A stretch of DNA of 41,027 bases from a virus (IMGVR_UViG_3300005782_000009:1-41027); one strand, 5' to 3'. Shown: positions 30,217 through 40,450, numbered from the stretch's first letter. The notes: a model not told the origin generated them from the letters alone. Program-made: numbers and translations.

Positions 30217-30253
30217 AGCCCACTCAGGTTCTCTTGGAACTCCTAAATGGGCT
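30217..30253 (-). terminator. Terminator-like hairpin in the scaffold leader
   Basis: On the transcript AGCCCA (30253-30248) pairs with TGGGCT (30222-30217), with GTTC/GAAC further in, and TTTTG follows. The stem has mismatches and the U-run is only four, so termination would be partial. It lies between the promoter at 30297 and the scaffold ATG, so it may attenuate or stabilise the capsid transcript. Confidence 0.4.
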
Positions 30254-30296
30254 ATCGTGTAGCTCGGATTATTAAGTTGTTAAACTACTATCTTAC

Positions 30297-30305
30297 ATTA
30301 TACCA
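30297..30305 (-). promoter_or_regulatory. Internal late promoter upstream of scaffold and capsid genes
   Basis: A perfect TATAAT (30302-30297) preceded by TGG, an extended -10 like that of the late leader promoter at 805-810; both read ATRTGGTATAAT. No good -35 is seen at 17 bp. The start would be near 30290, giving a 100-nt leader to the scaffold gene. Confidence 0.5.
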
Positions 30306-30316
30306 CATCTTACACT

Positions 30317-30487
30317 TTATTGATAGTTCAATGCTTTATGGCTTATATATTGTTTAGGCTCTGTATCAAAAACATTATATCGCTTACAAGTGGATTTGGG
30401 GCAAACAATAGCTATACCATTGGGCGTTATTTCACCTAGCTTCTTACCGCACCCATCACATTTTAAGTTACCTTTTTTATCTATCAT
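30317..30487 (-). CDS. Com-like small zinc-ribbon protein
   Basis: A 56-residue protein, MIDKKGNLKCDGCGKKLGEI, then VCPKSTC. CxxCxKxL followed by CPxxxC is the pattern of phage Mu Com-type zinc ribbons, which bind RNA in Mu; whether this one does is unknown. Its start overlaps the stop of the 2120-residue gene (ATGA), and it is followed directly by a promoter. Confidence 0.7.
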   Translation of the reverse strand: MIDKKGNLKCDGCGKKLGEITPNGIAIVCPKSTCKRYNVFDTEPKQYISHKALNYQ

Positions 30488-33400
30488 TTAAGCTCTTCCA
30501 ATCTCTCCCTCATCTCAGCAAGTGATTCCTCAAGCTCTGTAAGTTCCCTCTCTTCCACCACAGGTTTCTTTTCTAGCTTTTCTTTAATGGGGACATAGCC
30601 AAACTTCAATACTAGCCAAGCATCTAAGTCAAGGTTCTCCCATCGCAATATATTCCTTTGTGAGCCTACAGGCAAATCTAAATAGTCTCGGTATTTAAGA
30701 AAGACTTTCTCTGTCGGCACTTTACTAAAGTCCTTCTTCCCCCACACACCCATATTAACCATAGTATTATAGAATTCCTTGTTCTTCATTAAATACCAAT
30801 CATCTTCATACCACAGGTCGGTCTTTGATTTCTCTTCCCAATTATCAGGTCTAACGATACTAGGATTGGTATACCAGTAAATATAGGAGTTCATTTGCTC
30901 TTGGGGAAATCCCATATTCAAGGCATCACGCCTACGTCTGCCGATATGATAACCGAGATTTGCCTCTAAATAGGCATCACGAGCTTCATTAGTTTCAAGT
31001 GCGTCATATTCCCCATCTTGCTTGGCAAACTCTTTGTTGAGACGCAGGACACGTTCATTCCAATCCCTGCCATCATCAGTCCATATACCTTGTTCTAATC
31101 CCCAAGCTAAGTATTCGGGATGCTCTAACTTGTAAAGTTTAGCCTCAACACTACTCCCACTGGTCTCAGCCACAATCTTGTTAAGCTCAAAGTAGCTATC
31201 AATCAAACTCGGAGGGGGTAATCCTAAACCCATTTGCTCTAATGGTATGCCTAATTCTTGCCCCCACTTAACTACCAAATCATAGGCTTCCCTTGATTGA
31301 AGTTTGCCACCATAGCCCCAGAGAGCTAGCATAGCATCATTTTCGGGATTAGCAAGCCTGAATTCAGCCCGCCAATCTTTAGCCAGTTCAGGGTAAGCTT
31401 CAATAAAGGCTTCCTTATCTACATCTGGTAGTGCTTGATATTGCTCCCACAAGCTGTAGTGTTCGGTAGGTATATTACCTTCAGCCCCATCATCTTCATC
31501 CATCTCCATTATGGGCTTATAAGGTAATCGCCAATATCCTCTGCCAAGTTTATCTTTGTCATCAGATAACCTAATAAGCACAGGGTTCATATCATCAAGC
31601 AATCTCTTTTGAGCATACATCTGCCTGATTGTCTCGTAATAGTCAATACCCCATTTTTCTATTAGTGCATCAACCGCTACATCCCTTGCGTTCCAATCGT
31701 AGTCGCCCTTCTCATCGGTATAGTCAGTAAACATAATGTCAATATATTCAGCTAGGGCTAAGTCAGCTACAAAACCATACCTTTCACCTCTCTCGCTTTG
31801 CATCTTGTCAAAGTAATCATATATAGCTTCGTGGGCTGGGTCTTTATCAATCATATCCAGAGCAACACCGTAGTTTTGCCCAGCATCCCCCCACTTTTCC
31901 CTGAATTCCCTAGTGTCCAATTCGCCAGATATTACACGCTCAACTAATTGGTCGCCTCTTTCGTAATAGATAGTTCTTTCTTCGTCTTGTCTTTCAGTCC
32001 AAGCCTCCCAGTGGGGGCTTTGTCTTACCTGACTGTCAGCTTGGGCTTGCTCATAGACTTCCAGAACATCGGGATAACGGCTTAATAAGTTCGTCTTCTG
32101 TATATCAGTCAAATGTCTCCACTCCAACTTACCCTCACGCCAAGCCTCCTTTTGTTTCTCATCTAACTCCTCTTCAGGGATACGATTGATATAATCCTTA
32201 ACCTTATCATAAAACTGTATCCACTGCCCTTCGGGGAATGTTCTCAAACCAAGTATCTCGGCTGGTATCACAGCTTGTCTTGCTGCCCCCTCTGGTATCT
32301 CATTCTCCCTTGCCATTCCTGGTATGAATGGATTTATCCCTTGCTCCATCCAGATAGGTTCAAATTTCTTTAGAATATGCTCTATATAATCCTGTGGGGT
32401 CTCCAAAGGATACCCCAAAAACTCCCTACCGCTTGCCAATTCAAAGCCAAGACCAAAGGTAGTCGCTGCTCGGCTATACCACCAATAGATAAATGGGTTA
32501 TCTCTCTTATTGAGACTCCCGTGCTTGATAATGCGGACTAAATCTATTCTCTCCCTTTCTCCAACTTCATCCACACACGCCATTACATTCCCAGCCAATC
32601 TAATCAAGCCATACCAGAAGCCACCAACCCCCATATAGTAATTACCTACTTTAAGAGTCATAAACCTGCCAGATGGTCTCCATTCTACCTCTTTTGTTAT
32701 TGGGTCTTCAAAGATACAGAAACCCTCCTTAACAGTATTCCAAGCCTGCTCATTGTCTTTGCCCTCAATAGTCGCTATTGCATATTGAATACCCGAATAG
32801 TAAATAGCTCCAGCAGATATTAAGCCACCAATAGCCCGCCTTGCCATCTCACCGGTCATCCCACCCCTGAATATATCAGCTAAAACAGTCAGGCAAGCTC
32901 TAGTATAACTAGGGGCAAACCAGATGGCTGATTGCTCTAGTTGTCTAATTGTCAGGGGGACACCCAACGTTGCTGGGTCTGTAATGCCTGTCATTCTATC
33001 AAGAATACGCATCAATTCAATCTCTTGTCCCCTCTTTATAGCTTTAGGTAATAATATTCTAGCGAACTCAGTCCTTATCATCTGCCCAGCACCGAAGAAG
33101 GCTATCTCAGCCCTATGATAAGGTTTTAGTGGAATGTTACGCAGAGCAGCTTCACCTAATCCCCCTATTCCCTTTTTAGCTCCTAATGCCGCAAAGTAAT
33201 CAACAGACCTAGCACTACTACCCAAAGCTACCATCTGTGCCATTAAATCTTTATTCTTTACTACATATTTAGCTAGAATATCGGGATTGAAGAAGGCTCT
33301 ACTTGACTGGAAGAATGTCTTATACCAAGCCCCACATAATTTAGCACCCATCTCTGGATTGCTTATTAAGTAAGTATGTGCCAATCCCCAAGAGGGCAAG

Positions 33401-36400
33401 CCCTGAATTGCCATAGCTGATAAGTCTAAGGCAGCCTTTGTTATTCTAAGAATGCCAGCCACATCAGCCACTACTTGTAATCCAGGTATCCCCTTTTCAT
33501 AACCAAAGAACTTATTGAAGGCATCAATGAATGCTCGGTCATATATCTTTCCACCTGCAAAGGGCTGCATAATGTAGCCCTTCTCAATGCCAGGCTGTCT
33601 TATCTCGGCTAGTTTCTCTGCTTTTTCAGTTCGGGCTTTCCAGTAAGGGGCTTTACGGGCTTCGGTTAATGCTCTGACCTCTTTCCGCAAGGCTTCTAAT
33701 TCTAGTTTCCGCTGTGCTACTGTCTTTATCGCAGGCATCTCATAGGAAACTTTGCCTATTGTGGTCTTAGCTTCTAATCCCTTTACGCCTTCAATTTGAG
33801 GCTTTATGCTAACTTCAGGTGGTGGTAAACCAGCATCTTTTCTAACCTTAACCAATTTCTCGTAATCGTCCATTCCAATTTGCGTCACCACACCCTTACC
33901 TTTAGGAAATACTGGCTTCTGAAAGCCAAACATATCCTGTTGTAAGCCAGCCTCAGGCATACCCGCTTCTGCTTTGGGGACAAACTCAGGTCTACTATCC
34001 ACATCATCAAGAACTTTTATCATACGCTTAATGCCTGTGTAACGGCTATCGGCTAACCTAGTTAAAAGTCGCAGGTCTTTGAGGGTGGCTCGCTGACTGA
34101 ATATAAACTCTATATGGTCAATCAGTTGTTGCTCGGTCATTTTGAAATGGTCAGCTAATTCATCTACGACTACACTTCTTGGCACTCTGCCCTTGACAAT
34201 AGTAACAGGTTCTTTACCCATCATCAGCATCCTCGCTTCTGCAATGCTGAATGTTTCGGGGAATTGCCCCTTAACAAGAACCGCCGTTAAGGGAACTCGC
34301 TTGCCACGAATAACTCCGTGATATAAAGCCACTGCATCAGTCTTCAAGAACTCCTGAATGCCACGAAGTTCCATCCCTTGCTCGCCAAGCATCCGTCCTA
34401 TATCATCTAATTGGGTCTCCATAGTAGAACGGAAGGCAAGCCTATCTTCATACTCCATAAGTCTAAAAGCATCAGTCAGCTTTTGGTCATCGGGTATCCC
34501 TATCCTAACGGCCTCCGCTCTTATAGCTGCAATATCAACAGCTTCAGCTTTTTCTAACCTAGCCGTTAATTGCTTAATAGTCTTCTGGTTTTGGGCTAGT
34601 ATCTCCCTTAACTGCGCCTCCGCCCTAATTGGCTCTCGTATCAAGCCCCTGAATTGCCTACCAAGTTCAGGGAATCGCCTTTCTAAAGCCCTTAATGTCT
34701 GTTCGGGTAGTTTCTCACCTCGTATAGCCCTATTGATAACTGATTGGAAATAAGCAGCATTGCCCAATTCAACTTCAGTTAAAGCAGCCCTTCCAACTAA
34801 TTCAGGAAAGCGTTGAGCCAGTATGTCAGATGGTTTCACCCCAAATGCCTCAACATATTTAGCAACCCTAGCATCGGCTACTTTCTTAAAGGCTTCCTCT
34901 ATGAAGGTTGAAATATACTCTTCGGGATTTTTGCTATATAAAACACCCCATTCTATACCCTCAGCCATTGTGGGGGCTTTTCTATGCATTTCAAAGGAGG
35001 GTTTAGCTCCTATTCTACCAGCCCGCACCCCAGGTCTACCCCTAACTCTAATCAATTCCGCATTGGCATCAAACTTGCCAACAACTACCCTATGTATCCA
35101 CCAATCCTGTCCTACATTCTCAAGGGCAACCCCCTCTTTCTTTAGGAAGTTTACTATCTCAGTGTTTATTTCGTGGACTCTAGTTACATATTTAAGCTGT
35201 TTATCACTTAAAGCATAGCGTTCAGGATGAGTAAATATATTCTCAAGCGTGCCGTCAGCTTCTTTAACTAGCTTCCGTATTCTAGGAGCAAATGCTTTAT
35301 CATTAAAGCCAAAGAGCCTTATGGGATTGCCACTTATCTCACGCAACTCCCATACTTTAATTGCCTTAGCATTTGGCCCCCTACGCATTATTTCAGAATG
35401 AATAACACCAGCACGGGCAACTATATCTTCTACCGCTTGTGATTGTCTCTTGGCGAGTATCCTCCAACCTAAACTCTTCTCAATACCCTTTCTAATAGGG
35501 GGAACTTTAGCAGCAATGGTTAAACTACGCCTTATCCAGTTATCTATTAGAACACCATCAAGGAGCATCTCCGATTCAGGTAAATCCATTAATGCCTCAA
35601 GATGCTTCGTGCCCTTAATAAGACGATTGGCTGCTGCCTCACCAATTCTCTCCCCGAATCGCTCAATACCCTTAGTGCCATAAGTTGCCAATTTAAGTGT
35701 TGTGTGTGCCCTAACATACTGCACGCCACCAGCAGTTGTCCGAACTACTCTACCGATAAGAGGTATTTTGCTAGTAAAATTGGCTGATAATCCAAACACT
35801 CCACCAATGGGAATAAAATAAGCTGGGTTAAGCCATTCGCTAACTTTGAGCATAGCATTGGCTGGCCCATAAGTTTTCTCTATATAGTTGTGCCAAATAT
35901 CAGGCACATCCTCAGAGATTAAAGCACCCCAAAATCCATACTTCTCACGAGCCTCAGCCAACCTATCCAATGCTTCCTGATTTAATTCCTCGCCTTGACC
36001 TAAAATAGTTTTTGAGTGTAGGTTGCACCTAGCCTCAAGGATTGCAGTTTCCCAAGGTCTCCCCACATAGGTTTCTATATAAGAACCAGCAACGCCCAGA
36101 GCAGCCAAGGCAATGCGTCCCCCACCGCCCCAGCTAAATGCATCAGCAGCCATATACTCTCGCCACGCTTGCCCTAATCCCTCTTTGGCTACTTCTATGA
36201 AAGTCGGTGCAGGACCAGGGATGATTTCCCCAGTTTCAAGGTTATATGTGCCAATGTTCTCTCCCTCAAGCCAAACAGTAAAATCAGGTTTTATGGTAAA
36301 GAGCTTTCTAATCCCCTCAACTTCCTCAACGAATTGATAGCCTTCAGGTGGAATTTCAAATGGCACAGGCGGAGCGAGAATCGCATCAATGTCTTCTTCA

Positions 36401-36846
36401 CTAGCCCCAAGTTGTCGTAGTATTAATCTTGCCTGCTCAGGCTTCTCTCTCCCCCACAAGTCCTCTATAAAGGTCTCTGGCTCTTCCACCGCCCAAGTTC
36501 TCAGGTTCTCTAAAATCACATCAGGTAGGTCTTCAACACTAATACCAAAACTAACATCAGGCTCAAACATTTCAGGGTAAAGGTATTCTAGTGTAGTGGG
36601 TAAATCCATTTCAGGAGGCGTTGGAACTGTGGGTATAGTAACAGGCGGTGCTATTCCCGGAGGTTGATATGGAGTTATGGGAGGCTCAACCATCGCAGGG
36701 GCTTCAATGGGAGGTATCTCAGCTTCAGGCTTACAGTAATAACCTCTTTCTACTGAATATGCTAAGACAGAGCCTGGGAGACAGGTAGGTAGTTTCTCAG
36801 GACGCTCGGCTTCTTTGGGTAGTTTATAAAATCTTTCTTCTACCAT
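30484..36846 (-). CDS. Giant virion protein, candidate ejected internal protein (2120 residues)
   Basis: A single 6.4-kb frame, 15 percent of the genome. Residues 38-83 are Pro-rich; a hydrophobic stretch lies near 240-262; residues about 700-1100 are charged helix with coiled-coil segments. ALDLSAMAIQGLPSWGLAHTYL near 1145 and a hydrophobic block near 1330-1365 recall LPD38-type domains of phage polyvalent proteins. The last 700 residues are acidic and rich in Trp, Tyr and Asp. It lies between portal and scaffold genes, where short-tailed phages encode internal virion proteins. It could form the ejection channel or carry injected enzymes. I cannot assign a catalytic site. Confidence 0.6.
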   Translation of the reverse strand: MVEERFYKLPKEAERPEKLPTCLPGSVLAYSVERGYYCKPEAEIPPIEAPAMVEPPITPYQPPGIAPPVTIPTVPTPPEMDLPTTLEYLYPEMFEPDVSFGISVEDLPDVILENLRTWAVEEPETFIEDLWGREKPEQARLILRQLGASEEDIDAILAPPVPFEIPPEGYQFVEEVEGIRKLFTIKPDFTVWLEGENIGTYNLETGEIIPGPAPTFIEVAKEGLGQAWREYMAADAFSWGGGGRIALAALGVAGSYIETYVGRPWETAILEARCNLHSKTILGQGEELNQEALDRLAEAREKYGFWGALISEDVPDIWHNYIEKTYGPANAMLKVSEWLNPAYFIPIGGVFGLSANFTSKIPLIGRVVRTTAGGVQYVRAHTTLKLATYGTKGIERFGERIGEAAANRLIKGTKHLEALMDLPESEMLLDGVLIDNWIRRSLTIAAKVPPIRKGIEKSLGWRILAKRQSQAVEDIVARAGVIHSEIMRRGPNAKAIKVWELREISGNPIRLFGFNDKAFAPRIRKLVKEADGTLENIFTHPERYALSDKQLKYVTRVHEINTEIVNFLKKEGVALENVGQDWWIHRVVVGKFDANAELIRVRGRPGVRAGRIGAKPSFEMHRKAPTMAEGIEWGVLYSKNPEEYISTFIEEAFKKVADARVAKYVEAFGVKPSDILAQRFPELVGRAALTEVELGNAAYFQSVINRAIRGEKLPEQTLRALERRFPELGRQFRGLIREPIRAEAQLREILAQNQKTIKQLTARLEKAEAVDIAAIRAEAVRIGIPDDQKLTDAFRLMEYEDRLAFRSTMETQLDDIGRMLGEQGMELRGIQEFLKTDAVALYHGVIRGKRVPLTAVLVKGQFPETFSIAEARMLMMGKEPVTIVKGRVPRSVVVDELADHFKMTEQQLIDHIEFIFSQRATLKDLRLLTRLADSRYTGIKRMIKVLDDVDSRPEFVPKAEAGMPEAGLQQDMFGFQKPVFPKGKGVVTQIGMDDYEKLVKVRKDAGLPPPEVSIKPQIEGVKGLEAKTTIGKVSYEMPAIKTVAQRKLELEALRKEVRALTEARKAPYWKARTEKAEKLAEIRQPGIEKGYIMQPFAGGKIYDRAFIDAFNKFFGYEKGIPGLQVVADVAGILRITKAALDLSAMAIQGLPSWGLAHTYLISNPEMGAKLCGAWYKTFFQSSRAFFNPDILAKYVVKNKDLMAQMVALGSSARSVDYFAALGAKKGIGGLGEAALRNIPLKPYHRAEIAFFGAGQMIRTEFARILLPKAIKRGQEIELMRILDRMTGITDPATLGVPLTIRQLEQSAIWFAPSYTRACLTVLADIFRGGMTGEMARRAIGGLISAGAIYYSGIQYAIATIEGKDNEQAWNTVKEGFCIFEDPITKEVEWRPSGRFMTLKVGNYYMGVGGFWYGLIRLAGNVMACVDEVGERERIDLVRIIKHGSLNKRDNPFIYWWYSRAATTFGLGFELASGREFLGYPLETPQDYIEHILKKFEPIWMEQGINPFIPGMARENEIPEGAARQAVIPAEILGLRTFPEGQWIQFYDKVKDYINRIPEEELDEKQKEAWREGKLEWRHLTDIQKTNLLSRYPDVLEVYEQAQADSQVRQSPHWEAWTERQDEERTIYYERGDQLVERVISGELDTREFREKWGDAGQNYGVALDMIDKDPAHEAIYDYFDKMQSERGERYGFVADLALAEYIDIMFTDYTDEKGDYDWNARDVAVDALIEKWGIDYYETIRQMYAQKRLLDDMNPVLIRLSDDKDKLGRGYWRLPYKPIMEMDEDDGAEGNIPTEHYSLWEQYQALPDVDKEAFIEAYPELAKDWRAEFRLANPENDAMLALWGYGGKLQSREAYDLVVKWGQELGIPLEQMGLGLPPPSLIDSYFELNKIVAETSGSSVEAKLYKLEHPEYLAWGLEQGIWTDDGRDWNERVLRLNKEFAKQDGEYDALETNEARDAYLEANLGYHIGRRRRDALNMGFPQEQMNSYIYWYTNPSIVRPDNWEEKSKTDLWYEDDWYLMKNKEFYNTMVNMGVWGKKDFSKVPTEKVFLKYRDYLDLPVGSQRNILRWENLDLDAWLVLKFGYVPIKEKLEKKPVVEERELTELEESLAEMRERLEELK

Positions 36847-37100
36847 TACTTATCTCGTAAATATCTAATACGCTTAACCATTTTACGGGGGATGGTCTGT
36901 ATCTTCCTTTTGTCTGTCGTCCCATCCGAGATAAAAAATTTCTCAGAGGCAACAAGAACCTTTTGGCGGTCTTTCTTAATTAGGTGTCCTACTGTTTGCG
37001 ATGGCATTGGATTAAATCTCTTTTTATCTTCCTCGTCATAATAACCATCGGTAGAACACGCATCATCCCATTCAACACATACGAACCGTTCTTTTTCCAT
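36846..37100 (-). CDS. Small hypothetical protein before the giant gene
   Basis: An 84-residue basic protein (FVCVEWDDACSTDGYYDEED then SQTVGHLIKKDRQKVLVASE). Strand-rich with a basic tail. It resembles small proteins that lie near portal genes. TAATG coupling to the giant gene suggests joint production. Confidence 0.6.
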   Translation of the reverse strand: MEKERFVCVEWDDACSTDGYYDEEDKKRFNPMPSQTVGHLIKKDRQKVLVASEKFFISDGTTDKRKIQTIPRKMVKRIRYLRDK

Positions 37101-37101
37101 A

Positions 37102-37245
37102 TCACCCCCTAAGCGCAGGTAATCTTTTCCTGCGGGCTATCCCTTTAATCTTTTCAAAGACAGTAGTTAATGGAGTTCTAGTTGTTGGGGGGCTTAACAA
37201 CACCCTCATTCTTTTTTGATGTTCTTCGTAACTAAACTTTGGCAT
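37102..37245 (-). CDS. 47-residue basic protein
   Basis: A short Arg/Lys-rich protein (MPKFSYEEHQKRMRVLLSPP; KIKGIARRKR). It overlaps the end of the portal gene as TAATG and ends 2 nt before the next ATG. It fills the 144-bp gap completely. Function unknown. Confidence 0.6.
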   Translation of the reverse strand: MPKFSYEEHQKRMRVLLSPPTTRTPLTTVFEKIKGIARRKRLPALRG

Positions 37246-38930
37246 TATGCTCCCTCCCTTGGCGTAGCCTCTAATTCCGCTGCTTTCTTAGCCGATGTCT
37301 TTTCATCACCGATACCCAGTGGGACAGCAGCTTGAACTTGTGTCGGTTCTCTAGTGGGTTTTACTTCTGGTATCTCGCCCCTCAATACTGCTTGTAATTC
37401 CATTCCCATTTGCGCTGATGCTAGTTCCGCCTCATAGTCTCTACCTTCTTCTACTAAACTCTTAATAACCCTATCGGCTTTAATAGAGGGGAATAATCTT
37501 TCTGCATCTTCCACATCTAGTTGTCTCTGCTCACCATCGGGGTCTTCTAGCTGTAGGATTGTTTCCCTCTTTGTCTTATTAGAAATCAAATCTCCCGCAG
37601 ATGCTGCTATTGAGTATCTAGCAATATCTTCTTTGGGTGATTTGATAAAGTATTTATACTCAGTGCTGTATTCCCCATCCAGTTTACCTGTTTGCCAAGT
37701 TCTCTTATGCCCAGGCACCCCCAATTCAACACTAGATACTGGCAGGTTTATAACTTGCTTAGTAAACATCTCAGCCAAAGACTCATTCATTAGAGACTTA
37801 TTCGCTAATCTAGGAAGAAGCACCTGACCCCTAGTTTCCCCTAGTTCAATAAGAGCAACTGCTGAGAATGGGTGGCGTGGGTCGCCTATATCTATGTTTG
37901 TTAAACTACCCTCCTGTATTGCCCTTTCTAAGATACTGTAAGCCCTATCAAATGATGCCGTAATATCGCCATAGTCTATCGGCTGTATATCTTCATCGGG
38001 TTCTATCGCAGTCATAGCCCCAGAAGCCATCACTTCCTCATAGTCAGGAGGAGGCTTATTACCTTTTAGCTTTGCCGTTGCAGGTCTCTTGACAGATTTG
38101 AAGTTTAGCGTCTGCGATATACTTATAACCCTATTTAACTCAGGAACTAAGTCCCTGATTAGAAAGAAGATTGATTCCCCCTCATATCGGGCACTGTTCT
38201 CATCTAAAAGTATCGCCCCATACCCTAGTGGGACTATCTGTAAAGCTACAGGGCAGAAGCCATAGTCGTGTTCCTGCTCATAAACTATCTTCTTATCTAC
38301 ATAGACAAAGTTCCCCTCTGTATCCCAAACATCTATTACCTTAGCCTTCTTGCCTGAAATTGTAAAACCCTTTTCAATAGCCCATCTCTCACTCTCTATG
38401 GCATCCTTGCTACGCTCAGTCTCGTAACTTCCCCAATCAAGCCCGTCAATCCCCATTCCATATCTAACATACCTCGCATCCCAGGGAGTTATATCGGGAA
38501 TGAGTGCCTGTTCTGTCTTGCCATTCTGTATAACCTCGCCTATCCTGAATAAACACCTGGCAGCAGACCTGCCCCTAAAACAGTTCTGAACATCAAAGAA
38601 GGGATTGAGTTGTGGTTTACCTTGCCTTCTTAATCTATCATTGGCAGCACCAAAGGCTACTTCCTGAAACTCCTCAACGTATGTGGTATCAAAGTTCTTC
38701 TCATCGCTCTCAACCACTATTTGCTGAACCGCCTTAGATAATTCAGATGTGGCAAAGGCAGCAAACATAGATACTTTATTTAAGGTAACATTGACTATAT
38801 CGGGGATTTTATGCCCCTTGTCATCTGCCATTGTATATTTAGCACGAAGCAAGCTAACATCAGCATCCTGCCGTGAAGTTAAACTGCTTAACCTTTCATC
38901 TTCCTGCTTTATCTTCTCTAAATAATCCAT
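37245..38930 (-). CDS. Portal protein
   Basis: About 561 residues. ATG codons at 38933 and 38930 follow AGGAGG; the second has better spacing. The order of elements (helical N-terminus; FDVQNCFRGRSAARCLFRIG and DITPWDARYVRYG near 115-160; CPVALQIVPLG; EGESIFFLIRDLVPELNRVIS at about 250; then long helices and a disordered Pro/Glu tail) is that of P22-like portals. It forms the dodecameric ring through which DNA enters and leaves. It follows terL by 6 bp. Confidence 0.75.
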   Translation of the reverse strand: MDYLEKIKQEDERLSSLTSRQDADVSLLRAKYTMADDKGHKIPDIVNVTLNKVSMFAAFATSELSKAVQQIVVESDEKNFDTTYVEEFQEVAFGAANDRLRRQGKPQLNPFFDVQNCFRGRSAARCLFRIGEVIQNGKTEQALIPDITPWDARYVRYGMGIDGLDWGSYETERSKDAIESERWAIEKGFTISGKKAKVIDVWDTEGNFVYVDKKIVYEQEHDYGFCPVALQIVPLGYGAILLDENSARYEGESIFFLIRDLVPELNRVISISQTLNFKSVKRPATAKLKGNKPPPDYEEVMASGAMTAIEPDEDIQPIDYGDITASFDRAYSILERAIQEGSLTNIDIGDPRHPFSAVALIELGETRGQVLLPRLANKSLMNESLAEMFTKQVINLPVSSVELGVPGHKRTWQTGKLDGEYSTEYKYFIKSPKEDIARYSIAASAGDLISNKTKRETILQLEDPDGEQRQLDVEDAERLFPSIKADRVIKSLVEEGRDYEAELASAQMGMELQAVLRGEIPEVKPTREPTQVQAAVPLGIGDEKTSAKKAAELEATPREGA

Positions 38931-38939
38931 CATATCCTC

Positions 38940-40214
38940 CTACCCAAAGCTAAAGCTGGGTTTTAATGTTCTTGGCTTGGTACTCACGGCAGACTCCATA
39001 AGCTCAGTTAAAGCCCATACAAGAGCATCTAATCTATTGGGTGATTTCCTATCCCCTGGCACCCACGAACACATCTCCTCCTCTAGCAACGGGAATTCCC
39101 CAACATGATGTACTCTCCCCTGCTCATACATCGCAGCTATCGGCTCTGCCCTGATTGCCTTACCCCGACTCGCCCGCACATTCTGATAGTTGACAGCCTT
39201 GTTCAATGCCTTGGAGGTCTGCTTAATAATGTTTTCCACCATATCCCCACCAAAGTTTACCTCACCCACTAATCTATCAGCCTTATCATTATCATACGCA
39301 TTTATGGCAGTCTCCGACCACATATCAGGGGAAGCCCTTAAACTGTTGTCTCCAGTTACATAATAGTGTGTATCCTTACCCCTACCCGCTGTTACTATAC
39401 CACATTCAGTCGCACCACCAGGCGGGTCAACTCCAACAATCACACCTATCAATGGAGGGTGTTTTGTAACTCTATAGTTATCAATTATACTCGCAGTCCA
39501 TAACGCCCCAGGGACTTCGTCTATATCCTCGGCTAAAATCTCCTGTTGATATGCTAACCTAGTCATATCCTGCGTTATGTCTTCTAATGCTTCCTCACTT
39601 ATATGGGGATTATCCTGACTGGTGAAGTGAAAGGCTTCCCACCTGCCCGCAGTGTCTCCTTGCGCCTTCTTGAACATCTTGGCCGCATGACGTATATCTC
39701 TTGCCTTGGTTACTCCTGCTGAGTGTAAGGATGGCGGTGTGTAAATAAATACCGCATCACCATTGTTATCCAGTAACATAGGCGCACCAACAACTTCCCA
39801 TGTATCTTCATTCATCAATTGGAACTCATCCAAGATAAGCACGTCAGCGTAGTCACCGCGAAGTGTATCAGCGTTCCAAGCTGTCTTAGCCCTTATGCGA
39901 TTCTCACTATGACTCCGCTCTATTATATGTAGTGTCTCATTCTTATACAAATTGCCAACACGTACCAACTGACCCAACGCCTTTGTAACTTCAACCCAAA
40001 AGCGGTCAATCTGGTCTGTTGTCGGTGCTGCGTAAAGAACACGCTTGTCTTTAGTAAACTCTACCACAGCCAATATAGCAGCCCCTACAGTCTTCCCTGA
40101 CCTCCTGCCTGCCCTGATTATCTTCCTTTTAGCAGTACTCTGTATAAAGTCCTGCTGTTTGGTGTGGGGTTCTGGCAGCTTAACCACAAGCCCAGGTATA
40201 GTGTTAACAGGCAT
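38940..40214 (-). CDS. terL: Terminase large subunit
   Basis: A 424-residue protein from ATG 40214 (a TTG codon just before is less likely). The ATPase domain has Walker A GRRSGKT (36-42), APTTDQIDRFW, and Walker B VLILDE (125-130). The RNase H-like nuclease domain has D263 in VGVDPPGG, E318 in GEVNFGG and D396 in PNRLDALVWAL. It packs DNA into the procapsid and cuts it. Which packaging mode is used cannot be told from this alone. Confidence 0.9.
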   Translation of the reverse strand: MPVNTIPGLVVKLPEPHTKQQDFIQSTAKRKIIRAGRRSGKTVGAAILAVVEFTKDKRVLYAAPTTDQIDRFWVEVTKALGQLVRVGNLYKNETLHIIERSHSENRIRAKTAWNADTLRGDYADVLILDEFQLMNEDTWEVVGAPMLLDNNGDAVFIYTPPSLHSAGVTKARDIRHAAKMFKKAQGDTAGRWEAFHFTSQDNPHISEEALEDITQDMTRLAYQQEILAEDIDEVPGALWTASIIDNYRVTKHPPLIGVIVGVDPPGGATECGIVTAGRGKDTHYYVTGDNSLRASPDMWSETAINAYDNDKADRLVGEVNFGGDMVENIIKQTSKALNKAVNYQNVRASRGKAIRAEPIAAMYEQGRVHHVGEFPLLEEEMCSWVPGDRKSPNRLDALVWALTELMESAVSTKPRTLKPSFSFG

Positions 40215-40217
40215 CAA

Positions 40218-40450
40218 TTTTCCCTAATAATGGCGTGTATTCTATCTGCTTAGTCTCTGTTACCATATTCTTATCTAACTATGGCTAGGGATTTGCCTAC
40301 ATAAGACACCTCGTGGCAGTTATCCTATGTTACGGTCACCCTAGACTGGTATGCACACCTTTTGAGCCACGTTTTGGAATGCAGTTTGCGTCTTTCACAT
40401 ACGACCAGCTCTCTATAGAGGGCGTTATCTATTCCGCCACCATATTCTTA
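40218..40450. other. Gene-free stretch upstream of terL
   Basis: No convincing gene lies in these 233 bp on either strand. It contains a 10-bp palindrome CTCTATAGAG (40411-40420) and an inverted pair CGTGGC/GCCACG about 60 bp apart. A 13-bp direct repeat ACCATATTCTTAT at 40262-40274 and 40439-40451 flanks most of it. Position next to the terminase genes makes it a candidate packaging or leader region. Confidence 0.4.

Noticed and set aside
34358-35218. Two 131-codon plus-strand frames.
   Set aside because: Both are shadows inside the 2120-residue gene, with Ser-rich composition typical of antisense reading.
39394-39406. TGTGGTATAGT inside terL resembles the late -10 element.
   Set aside because: Not a perfect TATAAT, no -35, and it is explained by conserved coding sequence of the nuclease domain.
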